Positions 37,329-46,689 of a stretch of DNA of 64,000 nucleotides are shown here, piece by piece. A program made the position numbers and the translations under genes. This DNA comes from Massilia norwichensis (GTDB lineage: Bacteria > Pseudomonadota > Gammaproteobacteria > Burkholderiales > Burkholderiaceae_D), in contig NZ_JANUGX010000001.1 of the NCBI RefSeq assembly GCF_024753245.1, forward strand, positions 124,001-188,000. Direction: 5' to 3'. The notes beneath the pieces are model-generated. The model was not told where the DNA came from and did not search any database. It worked only from the letters and a program-made list of their open reading frames with translations. Every line of letters starts with the position of its first letter. Position 1 is the first letter of the stretch.

Positions 37329-38963
37329 CTAGCGGCCTTCGGCCAGCAGCGGATAGCCGGCCGCGGCGGCGCCCTCGACAGGCGCGGTGGGCGCTGCAGC
37401 GCGCCGGGCACCGCGCGCCTCGATCCGGAAGAGGTGGACCGCCTGCGCCAGGCTGCCGGCTTCCTCGCGCAGTGCCTGCGCCGCGGCGGACGCCTGCTCG
37501 ACCAGGGCGGCGTTGTGCTGGGTGGCCTGGTCCATCTGGACAATCGCCCGGTTGACCTGCTCGATCCCCGCGCTCTGTTCCTGGCTGGCCGCCGTGATGT
37601 CGCCCATGATCGCGGTGACCCGTTCGACGCTGGCGACGATCTCCTGCATGGTCGCGCCGGCGCGATCGACCAGACCGGAGCCGTGACGCACCTTTTCCAC
37701 CGAATCGTCGATCAGGGTCTTGATTTCGCGCGCCGCCGCGGCGCTGCGCTGCGCCAGGTTGCGCACCTCGCCGGCGACCACCGCAAAACCGCGTCCCTGT
37801 TCGCCCGCGCGTGCGGCCTCGACGGCGGCATTCAGCGCCAGGATATTGGTCTGGAACGCAATCCCGTCGATGACGCCGATGATGTCGGCGATCCGGGTCG
37901 CCGAGGCGTCGATGTCGGCCATCGTGCGCACCACCTGCGCCACCACCGCGCCGCCGCGGTTGGCCACGTCCGATGCCGACAGGGCCAGCACGTTGGCCTC
38001 GCGCGCGTTGTCGGCGTTCTGGCGCACCGTCGAGGTCAGTTCTTCCATCGAAGACGCCGTCTCCTCGAGCGAGGCGGCCTGCTGCTCGGTGCGTGCCGAC
38101 AGGTCGAGGTTGCCCGCCGCGATCTGGGTGGCGGCCGTGGCGATGGTGTCGGTGCCCACCCGCACCCGGCCGACGATCTGCGCCAGCCCGTCGTTCATGC
38201 GATTCAGGGCCCGCATCAGGCGGCCGGTCTCGTCCTGCGCCTTGACGTCGATGTTCTGGGTCAGGTCGCCGCCCGCCACCGCGCTGGCGACCCGCACCGC
38301 CTCCTCCAGCGGCTGGACGATGCCGCGCACCAGCACCGCCCCCACGATGCCGGCCAGCACCAGGCCGAAGGCCATGCCCGACAGGCAGACCACGCGCACC
38401 AGCTCGTAGGTCGACTGCGACGCCTTGCTCATCCGCTCGGCCTCGTCGAGCTGCAGCTGGATCAGCTCGTCGATGCCGGCGCGTACCGGCGCGAACAGGG
38501 CGATCATCGGCCCCTGCACGATGGCCTTGGCCCGCATGAGGTCGCCGGCGCGCAGCGCCGTCACGGCGGGCAGCAGGCCCTGCTCGAGGAAGGCGCTGCG
38601 GGCGCGCACGAAGCGTTCGGCCGCTTCGCGCTCGCCCGGGCCCATCCCGGTCGCGCCATACGCCTTCCAGGCGGCATCGGCCGCGGCCTTGTCGCGCTCG
38701 ATGCCGGCCAGCAGGGACGGCAGCGCATCGGCGTCGGCCAGCAGCGCCTCGGCCGCCGCCAGCTGGTTCGCGTTCAGCCCGCGGACCACGCGATCGAGCT
38801 GGCCCAGGGCGACCAGGTGGTCGTCATGCAGCGAACGCAGCTCGTCGTTGGCATGGCCAAGACTGAGCAGCCCGACGACCGCGCCGACGATGAGTTCCAG
38901 TCCCAGCAGGACGATCACGAAGACCAGCCGGGTCTTGATGGTAAGTGTGTTCAGTTTCAGCAT
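37329..38963 (-). CDS. methyl-accepting chemotaxis protein
   Basis: A 544-residue receptor with complete signalling machinery. A membrane segment (about 12-34) precedes a four-helix-bundle sensor domain (about 36-188), a second membrane segment (about 192-214) and HAMP (about 215-268). The signalling domain has the intact tip GIAFQTNILALNAAVEAARA, then GEQGRGFAVVAGEVRNLAQR. EQQAASLEETASSMEELTST holds methylation sites. The ligand is unknown. This is the functional counterpart to the degenerate receptor at 8.3-10.0 kb. Confidence 0.95.
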   Translation of the reverse strand: MLKLNTLTIKTRLVFVIVLLGLELIVGAVVGLLSLGHANDELRSLHDDHLVALGQLDRVVRGLNANQLAAAEALLADADALPSLLAGIERDKAAADAAWKAYGATGMGPGEREAAERFVRARSAFLEQGLLPAVTALRAGDLMRAKAIVQGPMIALFAPVRAGIDELIQLQLDEAERMSKASQSTYELVRVVCLSGMAFGLVLAGIVGAVLVRGIVQPLEEAVRVASAVAGGDLTQNIDVKAQDETGRLMRALNRMNDGLAQIVGRVRVGTDTIATAATQIAAGNLDLSARTEQQAASLEETASSMEELTSTVRQNADNAREANVLALSASDVANRGGAVVAQVVRTMADIDASATRIADIIGVIDGIAFQTNILALNAAVEAARAGEQGRGFAVVAGEVRNLAQRSAAAAREIKTLIDDSVEKVRHGSGLVDRAGATMQEIVASVERVTAIMGDITAASQEQSAGIEQVNRAIVQMDQATQHNAALVEQASAAAQALREEAGSLAQAVHLFRIEARGARRAAAPTAPVEGAAAAGYPLLAEGR

Positions 38964-39006
38964 GTGGGTTCAGGTAAAAGTTGAGAGGGGAACTCCGCGC
39001 CAGGCT

Positions 39007-40827
39007 TCAGGTACCCTGCGCTTCCTTCAGCAGCAATTGCTCGATCTGTTCGGGCCACACTGGCGCACTGAAGTAATAGCCCTGGAATTCGTCGCAACCG
39101 TTGTCCATCAGGAAGGCCAGTTGCTCCTCGGTCTCGACGCCTTCCGCCACCGCTTCCAGGCCGAGGCCGTGCGCCAGGTCGATGATGGCGCGCGTGATCG
39201 CGGCGCCGCCCGGATCGCTCGCCACATCCTTCACGAAGGCGCGGTCGATTTTCAGGATGTCCAGAGGGAAGCGCTTCAGGTAGCTGAGCGAGGAGTAGCC
39301 GGTGCCGAAATCGTCGATCGACAAGGCGACCCCGAGCGCCTTCAGGGAACGCAGCACCTCGACCACCTTTTCGGTGTCGTGCATGACCGTGCTTTCGGTG
39401 ATCTCGATTTCCAGCCGCTGCGCTTCCAGTCCGCTGGCTGCGAGCGCCATGCGCACGCGCTCCGGCAGTCCGGCCTGCTGGAACTGGCGCGCCGACAGGT
39501 TGACCGAGATCCGGCCCAGCGGCAGCCCAGCGGCCCGCCAGCGCGCGGCGCGGTGGCAAGCCTCCTGCAAGACCCACATGTCGAGTTCCTCGATCATGCC
39601 GGTTTCTTCGGCGATCGGGATGAAGCGGGCCGGCGCCACCAGGCCCAGCACCGGATGGCGCCAGCGCACCAGCGCCTCGACCCCGACCATGCCGTGCTCG
39701 AGCGCGTCGATGCGCGGCTGGTACTGGAGGGCGAGCTGGCCGCGCCGGATCGCATGGCGCAGCATCGACTCCAGGTCGACCCGGTCGCGGATCACCTGGT
39801 CCATCTCCGGCCGGTGGAAACACAGCCGGGCCGGACCGTCGACGCGCCCGGCGGCCATCGCCACCTGCGCCATCTGCACCAGTTGCGGCGGCGCACAGGC
39901 GCTGGACGAGGACAGCGCGATGCCGATGCTGGCCGACAGGAAGGTCTCCTGGCCGCGCAGCGCGAAAGGACGCCGCATGCAGGCCAGCATCGCCTCGGCG
40001 AGGCGCGCCCCTGCCGCCGCGCTGGAATGCGCCTGCACGACGATGAACTCGTTGCCGCTGTGGCGGGCCAGGGCATCGCCCGCACCCAGCAAGCCCGACA
40101 GCCGCGCCGTGCATTCGCACAGCACTTCGTCGCCGCAGGCATAGCCGTGGCTGCTGTTAATCTTGCGGAAGGCGTCGATGTCGAACACCAGCACCGCCAG
40201 CAGGCTGCGCTCGCGGCGCGCGCCGGCGAGCGCGCCGTCCAGGATCTCCAGGATGCCGCGGCGGTTCGGCAGGCCGGTCAAGGGATCGCGGCTGAGCTGC
40301 TGGTCCAGCGCACGCTCCAGGCGGCGGCGCTCGGACAGGTCGCGCACGATCGCAATGTGCTGCCCGGCCGGGGTGGACGTGCGCCATATCTCCGCCGGGA
40401 AAGCGCCATCCTGCACGTGAAAATGGCTGGTTTCGGCGTCGTCCGGTGCCGGCGGCAGCAGCGCCTCCAGCGGCATGCCGGCGGCGGCGCTGCGCGCAAC
40501 GCCGAACATGGCCTCTGCGCGCGTATTGATGGCGGCAATGCGCCCCTCGGCGCCGGCCACCAGGACGGCATCCGGTGCGCATTCCATCAGGCTGCGGAAG
40601 GCGCCCGCACTCTCCGCCAGGAAACGCTGGGCCTGCTTCTGGCGGCGGTGCCAGTACCGTGTCACGACCAGGGCCAGCATGGCGGACAAGCCCATGCAGA
40701 CCAGCGCATGGTGCGCGTCCTCCATCAGCAGGCAGGCGATGCCCGGCGATAAAGTCGCCAGCACCAGCAGCGTGACCACGATCGAAGGTCGCCAGCGCGC
40801 CGGCAATCGATACACGAGCGCCTTCAT
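39007..40827 (-). CDS. PAS-GGDEF-EAL protein, probable cyclic-di-GMP phosphodiesterase
   Basis: 606 residues. Two N-terminal membrane segments (about 14-34 and 40-58) precede a PAS domain (about 75-190). The GGDEF domain has the degenerate signature SGNEF (257-261), so cyclase activity is unlikely. The EAL domain has Glu384 in VGVEALVRWRHP, plus DDFGTGYSSLSYLKRF, LKIDRAFV and EAVAEGVETEEQ intact, so hydrolysis of cyclic-di-GMP is expected. It overlaps the upstream globin-coupled gene by four bases (ATGA), implying that the two enzymes are made together. Confidence 0.93.
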   Translation of the reverse strand: MKALVYRLPARWRPSIVVTLLVLATLSPGIACLLMEDAHHALVCMGLSAMLALVVTRYWHRRQKQAQRFLAESAGAFRSLMECAPDAVLVAGAEGRIAAINTRAEAMFGVARSAAAGMPLEALLPPAPDDAETSHFHVQDGAFPAEIWRTSTPAGQHIAIVRDLSERRRLERALDQQLSRDPLTGLPNRRGILEILDGALAGARRERSLLAVLVFDIDAFRKINSSHGYACGDEVLCECTARLSGLLGAGDALARHSGNEFIVVQAHSSAAAGARLAEAMLACMRRPFALRGQETFLSASIGIALSSSSACAPPQLVQMAQVAMAAGRVDGPARLCFHRPEMDQVIRDRVDLESMLRHAIRRGQLALQYQPRIDALEHGMVGVEALVRWRHPVLGLVAPARFIPIAEETGMIEELDMWVLQEACHRAARWRAAGLPLGRISVNLSARQFQQAGLPERVRMALAASGLEAQRLEIEITESTVMHDTEKVVEVLRSLKALGVALSIDDFGTGYSSLSYLKRFPLDILKIDRAFVKDVASDPGGAAITRAIIDLAHGLGLEAVAEGVETEEQLAFLMDNGCDEFQGYYFSAPVWPEQIEQLLLKEAQGT

Positions 40828-43478
40828 GCTGGTATATCCACGTGACGGGAACGCAGCAGCGCTTCGATGTCCGCGGCCGGGGCCGGCTTGCCGAAGCGGT
40901 AGCCCTGCATGCGGCGGCAGCCGCGCGCCCGCAGGAAGCGCTGCTGTTCCCCGGTCTCGACGCCAACCGCGATGACTTCGAGCTTCATCGAGCGGGCCAG
41001 GGCGATCACGGCCGCGACGATGGCGGCGTCGTCGTTGTCGGTGGCGATGTCGGCCACAAAAGAGCGGTCGATCTTCAGGCCGCGGATCGGGAAACGCTTC
41101 AGGTTGGCCAGGCTCGAGTAGCCGGTGCAGAAATCGTCGATCGCCAGTTGCACCCCCATCCGCGACAGCCGCGTCATCATCTCGGCGGCGGCGCCCGGCC
41201 GTTCCATCAACAGGGTTTCCGTGATCTCGATCGTCAAAGCGCCGGGCGCGCAGCCGGTTTCTTCCAGCAGGCGTTCGACCTGGGCCGCGACGTCGTTGTG
41301 CTGGAACTGGCGTGCCGACACGTTCACGCTCATGCGCAGATGCGTCATCCCGCTGCGGTGAAAGGCGGCGAGCTGGCGCATCGCGGTGGCCAGGACCCAC
41401 TCGCCGATCGGCAGGATCAGTCCGGTCTCTTCGGCCAGCGCAATGAAGTCCGCCGGCAATACCAGCTCTTTCCCTTCCCGCTGCCAGCGCAGCAGCGCCT
41501 CCAGGCCGACCACGCGGCCGCTGTCGACGTCCACCTGCGGCTGGTAATACAGCACGAATTCCTCGCGCTGGAGCGCGCGCTGCAGGCTGGCCTCGATGTG
41601 CAGGTGCTCCTCGGTATCGGCGCCCATGTCCGCCGTATAGAACTCCGCGTGATTGCCGCCGTTCGCCTTCGACCGGTACATGGCCGCATCGGCGGCCTTG
41701 AGCAGGGTATTGCAGTCCTGCCCGTCGCGCGGGTACATGGCGATGCCCAGACTCCCGGTCGGAAACAGCTCGGCGCCGCACAGGACCAGCGGCTGGAACA
41801 GCTGCGCCAGCAGTTTTTGCGCGACCAGCGCCGCATCTTCCGGACAGGCCAGATCGGGCAGCACCACCACGAACTCGTCGCCGCCCTGGCGCGCCACGGT
41901 ATCGCTTTCGCGCAGCGCGCTGGCGAGCCGGCGCGCGATCTCGACGATCATCTGGTCGCCGGCTTCGTGTCCCAGGCTGTCGTTCACATGCTTGAAGCGG
42001 TCGAGGTCGATGAACATCACCCCGACCTGGCGCTGCGCGCGCTGGGCCTGGGCGATCGCCTGGCCCAGGCGGTCCTGCAGCAGGGCCCGGTTCGGCAGCC
42101 CGGTCAGGGCATCGTGGCTGGCCATGCGCTGCAGGGCTTCCTCCGCCTGCTTGCGGCGCGAGATGTCTTCGACGGCGGTAATCAGGCGCAGCTGCCCGCT
42201 GGCGGCTTCGCGCATCACGGAGGCGCTGACATTGACCCACACCGGATTGCCGCCCTTCGCCACGTAGCGCGTCTCGCGCTGGAAGTCGCGGATCTCGCCG
42301 TCGATCAGCCTGTGGATCAGCGCACGGTCTTCGAGCAGGTCGTCGGGATAGGTAATCTGGTGCACGAAGCGCTGCAGCAGCTCGATCTCGGTGAAGCCGA
42401 GGATGCGCGTGAGTTTGCGGTTGACCCGCACGAAGCGGCCGTCGCGCGACAGCAGCGCGATGCCCACCGCCGCCTGCGAGAAGGTCAGGCGGAAGAATTC
42501 CTCGCTTTCCTGCAGGCGCAGGCGCGCCTGGCGCCGGAAGGTGATGTCGTGGCCGATCAGGAGCAGGATCGCGCCGCCGGCCTGGCGCGTGCGGCGGATA
42601 TTGAATTCGAAGTAGCGCACGCCGTCCGCATGGCCGTCGATGGCGACCACCACGCCGTCTTGCGGCATCCCGGTGGCCAGCGCGGCCGCCATGCGTTCGG
42701 CCAGCTCGGGCGCCGGGATCAGCGCTTCCAGCAGCGGGCGCGCGTCGACGGCTTCGTCGGGGATGCCGAGCATGGCCAGCATGGTCGCGTTCATGGAACG
42801 GACATGGCCGCTGTCGTCGACCACGATCAGGCCGGCCGGCATTCCGCCGATGACCTGCTCCAGGTAATTCTGATACTGGACCACGCTGCGCTGGTCCGCG
42901 TGCGCATAGGTGTCGAGCGCGAGTCCGATGTCCAGGCAGACGATCTTGAGGATGCTGTCGCAGGCGGCGCGGAAGCGCTGCGGCTCGGCATGCATCTTTT
43001 CCCACACCAGCTCGATCAGCTCGGCCAGGTATTTGCGATAGGCCCCGATATACCATTTCGGCTCCAGGCCGATGCGCTGGTGGACCAATCCGACCCGCAG
43101 CCGTTCGCGGATATAGTTCTCGCCGTACTCGCCGGCAGTCAGGCTGCGAAAGTAGGCCATCTGCGCGCGCTTCAGGCGTTGCACTGTCCGGCTGTCGCGC
43201 ATCAGGGCGCGCAAGGCCGGAAAACTCAGCATGTGGTCGTAGAAGCTGTCCGACAGGGTATCGATCTCCTTGTCGATCAAGCCGTGCAGCTCGCGCAGCA
43301 GCGCATGGTCGCGCTCATCCAGCTCCAGAAAGGTCATGCGTGCAGCGAACTCCTGTTGATCGAGGCCGATTTCATGTGCGATCGCCTCGACCGCCTCATC
43401 GAGCGACCCGGACATGGTTGGCATGACTGACTGGAGCTCGCGGCTGGTGCCGGCATTCACATCATTATTTTTTAGCAT
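40824..43478 (-). CDS. globin-coupled sensor with PAS-PAS-GGDEF-EAL domains
   Basis: 884 residues. The N-terminal globin-sensor domain (about 45-195) has candidate proximal haem ligand His133 in RVGLVHQRIGLEPKWYIGAY. Two PAS domains follow (about 208-325 and 330-445). The GGDEF domain carries intact RQGGDEF (532-536) and the EAL domain has Glu660 in VGLEALLRW. The usual AEGVET near the end reads AVGVET, replacing a conserved acidic residue, so phosphodiesterase activity may be weakened while cyclase activity should remain. Oxygen or NO probably controls output. No membrane segment is present. An FNR-type site lies 221 bp upstream. Confidence 0.93.
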   Translation of the reverse strand: MLKNNDVNAGTSRELQSVMPTMSGSLDEAVEAIAHEIGLDQQEFAARMTFLELDERDHALLRELHGLIDKEIDTLSDSFYDHMLSFPALRALMRDSRTVQRLKRAQMAYFRSLTAGEYGENYIRERLRVGLVHQRIGLEPKWYIGAYRKYLAELIELVWEKMHAEPQRFRAACDSILKIVCLDIGLALDTYAHADQRSVVQYQNYLEQVIGGMPAGLIVVDDSGHVRSMNATMLAMLGIPDEAVDARPLLEALIPAPELAERMAAALATGMPQDGVVVAIDGHADGVRYFEFNIRRTRQAGGAILLLIGHDITFRRQARLRLQESEEFFRLTFSQAAVGIALLSRDGRFVRVNRKLTRILGFTEIELLQRFVHQITYPDDLLEDRALIHRLIDGEIRDFQRETRYVAKGGNPVWVNVSASVMREAASGQLRLITAVEDISRRKQAEEALQRMASHDALTGLPNRALLQDRLGQAIAQAQRAQRQVGVMFIDLDRFKHVNDSLGHEAGDQMIVEIARRLASALRESDTVARQGGDEFVVVLPDLACPEDAALVAQKLLAQLFQPLVLCGAELFPTGSLGIAMYPRDGQDCNTLLKAADAAMYRSKANGGNHAEFYTADMGADTEEHLHIEASLQRALQREEFVLYYQPQVDVDSGRVVGLEALLRWQREGKELVLPADFIALAEETGLILPIGEWVLATAMRQLAAFHRSGMTHLRMSVNVSARQFQHNDVAAQVERLLEETGCAPGALTIEITETLLMERPGAAAEMMTRLSRMGVQLAIDDFCTGYSSLANLKRFPIRGLKIDRSFVADIATDNDDAAIVAAVIALARSMKLEVIAVGVETGEQQRFLRARGCRRMQGYRFGKPAPAADIEALLRSRHVDIPA

Positions 43479-43698
43479 CGTCGATTAAATAGTTTGCGAG
43501 CACGGCGCCCAGGGCGCGCAGCAGGCTGCGCGGACCCGTCAGCGCGAAACACCGCGATTGAACCAGGACACCGAGGCAATCATGTAGCGTTGGCGGATAG
43601 CCCGGCTTGCTGAAAGAGAAAGTTATTTGACATGCAGATAACATGGTTTTCTTGGGGAAATATTGTATTTGACATGGTCTTTTGATCAAACTTATTGC

Positions 43699-43743
43699 TT
43701 GATCTACATCAAATAACCATCGAATTTCCTGTCCTGGACAGGA
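43699..43743. promoter_or_regulatory. FNR/Anr-type box and an adjacent 17-bp palindrome
   Basis: TTGATCTACATCAA (43699-43712) matches the FNR consensus TTGAT-N4-ATCAA exactly. TCCTGTCC-T-GGACAGGA (43727-43743) is a perfect palindrome. On the minus strand a -10-like TACAAT (43659-43664) has TTGATC 16 bp upstream, suggesting a promoter for the globin-coupled gene. The rest of the 384-bp gap between 43479 and 43862 contains two TATTTGACATG repeats and no gene. Confidence 0.65.
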
Positions 43744-43862
43744 TGGAAGCTTGTTGTTTTGGCATTTTCCAACTGTGGACCGAAGGCATGGATGAGGCTG
43801 CCGTGGCCCCGCTCCGCTATGATGTCGTCTTTCCATTTCATAAACACAAGAGGAAGACACCC

Positions 43863-45167
43863 ATGCGGATCCGCTCCCGGCAGCTCGCCCTTTCCATCGT
43901 CGCGCTGGTTGGCGCCCTTGCCGGCCTGCCGGCCCATGCCGCGCCCCAGGTGCCGCCGCCCGGCCCGGTCCTGATCACGGCCGACAAGGTCTGGACCGGC
44001 GACGGCGCCGCGCACGCCGGCTGGAGCGTGCTGGTGGCGCAGGGCCGCATCCAGGCGGTCGGCCCGGCGGACAAGATGACCGTCCCGAGCGATGCCGAAC
44101 GCATCAGCCTGCCCGGCAAGACCCTGATCCCGGGCCTGATCGACCTGCACTCGCACGTGCTGCTGCATCCGTATAACGAGACCACCTGGGACGACCAGGT
44201 GATCAAGGAAGCCCCGGCCTACCGCGTCGCGCTGGCGGTGCGCCATGCGGCTGACACGCTGCAGGCCGGCTTCACCACCCTGCGCGACCTCGGCACCGAA
44301 GGCGCCGGCTACGACGACGTCGGCATCAAGCGCGCCATCGAAGAGGGCCAGGTGCCGGGCCCGCGCCTGCTGGTCGCCACCCGCGCCATCGTCGCCACGG
44401 CCAGCTACGGCCCGGCCGAGCGCAGCTACCGCCCGGACATGGAAATCCCCTACGGCGCCCAGCAGGCCACCGGGGTCGACGAGGCAACCAAAGCGGTGCG
44501 CGAGCAGTCCGCGCACGGCGCCGACTGGATCAAGTTCTACGCCGATTACCGCACCGGCATCGACGGCAGCACCCGCCCGACTTTCACGCTGGAAGAGATG
44601 AAGGCGATGGTGGCGGCCGCCCATGTCACCGGACGCAAGGTGGCGGCCCACGCCAGCAGCGACGACGCGATCCGCCTGGCCGTGCTGGCCGGTGTCGACA
44701 GCATCGAGCACGGCTACGGCGCCAGCGAAGCGACCTTCAAGCTGATGCTGGAACGCCGCACCGCCTACGTGCCGACCCTGACGGCGCCGGAAGCGATCGG
44801 CGAATACTTCCAGAAGCACGTGCGCGGCGGCGCCCCGACCCCGGCCATGCAGGAGGCGGCGCGCGCCTTCAGGCTGGCGCACAGGATGGGGGTGCTGATC
44901 GGCAATGGCAGCGACGTCGGCGTCTTCACCCACGGCAGCAACGCGCGTGAACTGGCGTGGATGGTGCGCCTGGGCATGACGCCGACGGAAGCCCTGCGCG
45001 CCGCGACCACGGTGGCAGCCGGCATCCTCGGCAAGCCGGACCTTGGTGCGCTGCAGCCGGGCAAGCTGGCGGACGTGGTCGCGGTCGACGGCGACCCGAC
45101 GCTGGACATCGCCGCGCTGCGCAAGGTGGGCTTCGTGATGAAGGGCGGTACGATCTACCGGCGCTAG
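43863..45167 (+). CDS. secreted metal-dependent amidohydrolase (imidazolonepropionase-like)
   Basis: 434 residues. The signal peptide is [20 protein letters not shown] and onward to AHA. The amidohydrolase core has metal ligands His96 and His98 (GLIDLHSHV), a probable carboxylated Lys224 (DWIKFYAD), His263 (AAHASS), His283 (IEHGYG) and Asp351 (NGSDVG). This pattern fits the prolidase-like secreted amidohydrolases that cleave Xaa-Pro or N-acyl amino acids. The precise substrate cannot be read from the sequence. The ATG at 43863 starts at the signal peptide; upstream in-frame sequence is intergenic. GAGGAAG precedes it. Confidence 0.92.
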   Translation: MRIRSRQLALSIVALVGALAGLPAHAAPQVPPPGPVLITADKVWTGDGAAHAGWSVLVAQGRIQAVGPADKMTVPSDAERISLPGKTLIPGLIDLHSHVLLHPYNETTWDDQVIKEAPAYRVALAVRHAADTLQAGFTTLRDLGTEGAGYDDVGIKRAIEEGQVPGPRLLVATRAIVATASYGPAERSYRPDMEIPYGAQQATGVDEATKAVREQSAHGADWIKFYADYRTGIDGSTRPTFTLEEMKAMVAAAHVTGRKVAAHASSDDAIRLAVLAGVDSIEHGYGASEATFKLMLERRTAYVPTLTAPEAIGEYFQKHVRGGAPTPAMQEAARAFRLAHRMGVLIGNGSDVGVFTHGSNARELAWMVRLGMTPTEALRAATTVAAGILGKPDLGALQPGKLADVVAVDGDPTLDIAALRKVGFVMKGGTIYRR

Positions 45168-45304
45168 TTCTCAATCGGGCGTGCCCCGACATTCAGAAAG
45201 CGTAGGATGGGTTATAGGTGCCGGTGTTGCGGTTTTCCACAATAGATGGCGCAGATATTTTCAGTAATGATGACGGCACTATCATTAGCGCATGAAGCCT
45301 GATC

Positions 45305-46606
45305 ATGAAAAAACCATTCTATAAAGTCCTGTACATCCAGGTGCTGTTCGCGATTATCGTCGGTGTCCTGCTGGGCATCTTCGATCCGGGCCTGGCGACT
45401 GCGATGAAGCCGCTGGGAGACGGCTTCGTCAAACTCATCAAGATGATCATCGCCCCGGTCATCTTCTGTACCGTGGTCGCCGGCATTGCTGGCATGCAGG
45501 ACATGAAGAAGGTCGGGCGCGTCGGCGGCAAGGCCCTGCTCTACTTCGAGATCGTGTCGACCTTCGCCCTGGCGATCGGCCTGATCGTGGCCAACCTGAT
45601 CAAACCGGGTGCCGGCTTCAACGTCAACCCGGCCACCATCGACACCCACTCGATCGCCCAGTACACCGAGAAGACCAAGTCGCTGTCGACCACCGACTTC
45701 CTGATGAACATCATCCCGAACACCTTCGTGGATGCGTTCGCCAAGGGTGAGATCCTGCAGGTGCTGTTCATCGCGATCCTGTTCGGTTTCGCACTGTCGA
45801 TGATGGGCGAACGCGGCCGTCCGATCACGCGCGGCATCGAAGCGCTGTCGCACGCGATCTTTGGCGTCGTCAACATCATCATGAAGGCAGCACCGATCGG
45901 TGCCTTCGGCGCGATGGCCTTTACCATCGGCAAATACGGCGTCAAGTCGCTGGTGCCGCTGGCCTCGCTGGTCGGTTCCTTCTACCTGACCTGCTTCCTG
46001 TTCATCGTCATCGTGCTGGGCGCCATCGCGCGCTGGACCGGCTTCTCGATCTTCCGCTTCCTGTCCTACATCAAGGAAGAGCTGCTGATCGTGCTGGGCA
46101 CCAGCTCCTCGGAAAGCGCGCTGCCGGCCATCATGCGCAAGCTGGAAAAGCTGGGCTGCCCGAAATCGGTGGTGGGCCTGGTGGTCCCGACCGGCTACTC
46201 CTTCAACCTGGACGGCACCAACATCTACATGACGATGGCCGCCCTGTTCGTGGCCCAGGCCACCAACACCGAGCTGACCCTGACCCAGGAACTGACCATC
46301 CTGCTGGTGGCCATGCTGACCTCGAAGGGCGCATCCGGCATCACCGGCGCCGGCTTCATCACCCTGGCGGCAACCCTGGCCGTGGTGCCGACCATCCCGG
46401 TGGCGGGCATGACCCTGATCCTGGGCATCGACAAGTTCATGAGCGAATGCCGCGCCCTGACCAACATCATCGGCAACGGCGTGGCCACCATCGTCGTGTC
46501 GAAATGGGAAGGCGAGCTCGACAAGGAACGCCTGAGCGCCGAGCTGAAAAATCCGAGCGTGGACGAAGGCTCGCTGCGCGAACAAGCGGTCCACGAAACC
46601 GCCTGA
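45305..46606 (+). CDS. dctA: C4-dicarboxylate/proton symporter DctA
   Basis: A 433-residue DAACS-family inner-membrane importer for succinate, fumarate and malate. It begins [20 protein letters not shown]. Signature elements are [40 protein letters not shown] and [20 protein letters not shown], giving the two re-entrant hairpins and the substrate site. Length and motifs are canonical. A terminator with eight T follows. The 137-bp upstream gap probably carries its promoter. No dctBD two-component genes are adjacent in this window. Confidence 0.96.
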   Translation: MKKPFYKVLYIQVLFAIIVGVLLGIFDPGLATAMKPLGDGFVKLIKMIIAPVIFCTVVAGIAGMQDMKKVGRVGGKALLYFEIVSTFALAIGLIVANLIKPGAGFNVNPATIDTHSIAQYTEKTKSLSTTDFLMNIIPNTFVDAFAKGEILQVLFIAILFGFALSMMGERGRPITRGIEALSHAIFGVVNIIMKAAPIGAFGAMAFTIGKYGVKSLVPLASLVGSFYLTCFLFIVIVLGAIARWTGFSIFRFLSYIKEELLIVLGTSSSESALPAIMRKLEKLGCPKSVVGLVVPTGYSFNLDGTNIYMTMAALFVAQATNTELTLTQELTILLVAMLTSKGASGITGAGFITLAATLAVVPTIPVAGMTLILGIDKFMSECRALTNIIGNGVATIVVSKWEGELDKERLSAELKNPSVDEGSLREQAVHETA

Positions 46607-46644
46607 GGCCTTCCAGCGACGTTTCTGTAGCTATCCTCGTTCAG

Positions 46645-46671
46645 ACGCCGGGTTCGCCCGGCGTTTTTTTT
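46645..46671 (+). terminator. rho-independent terminator after dctA
   Basis: ACGCCGGG (46645-46652) and CCCGGCGT (46657-46664) form an 8-bp stem around a TTCG tetraloop. The T run extends through 46671. Confidence 0.93.
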
Positions 46672-46676
46672 GCGGT

Positions 46677-46689
46677 TACAATCCCTCCT
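46677..46689 (+). promoter_or_regulatory. -10-like TACAAT seven bases before the HDOD gene start
   Basis: TACAAT (46677-46682) is followed by CCCTCCT and then the ATG at 46690. There is no purine-rich ribosome-binding site. A transcript starting at normal distance from this hexamer would begin at the start codon, suggesting a leaderless mRNA. No good -35 hexamer is visible, so this is tentative. Confidence 0.35.

Noticed and set aside
43465-43860. A 131-codon minus-strand frame before the globin-coupled gene
   Set aside because: It lies over an AT-rich regulatory region containing the FNR box, has mixed Cys/Pro/Ser-rich content, and has no homology that I recognise.
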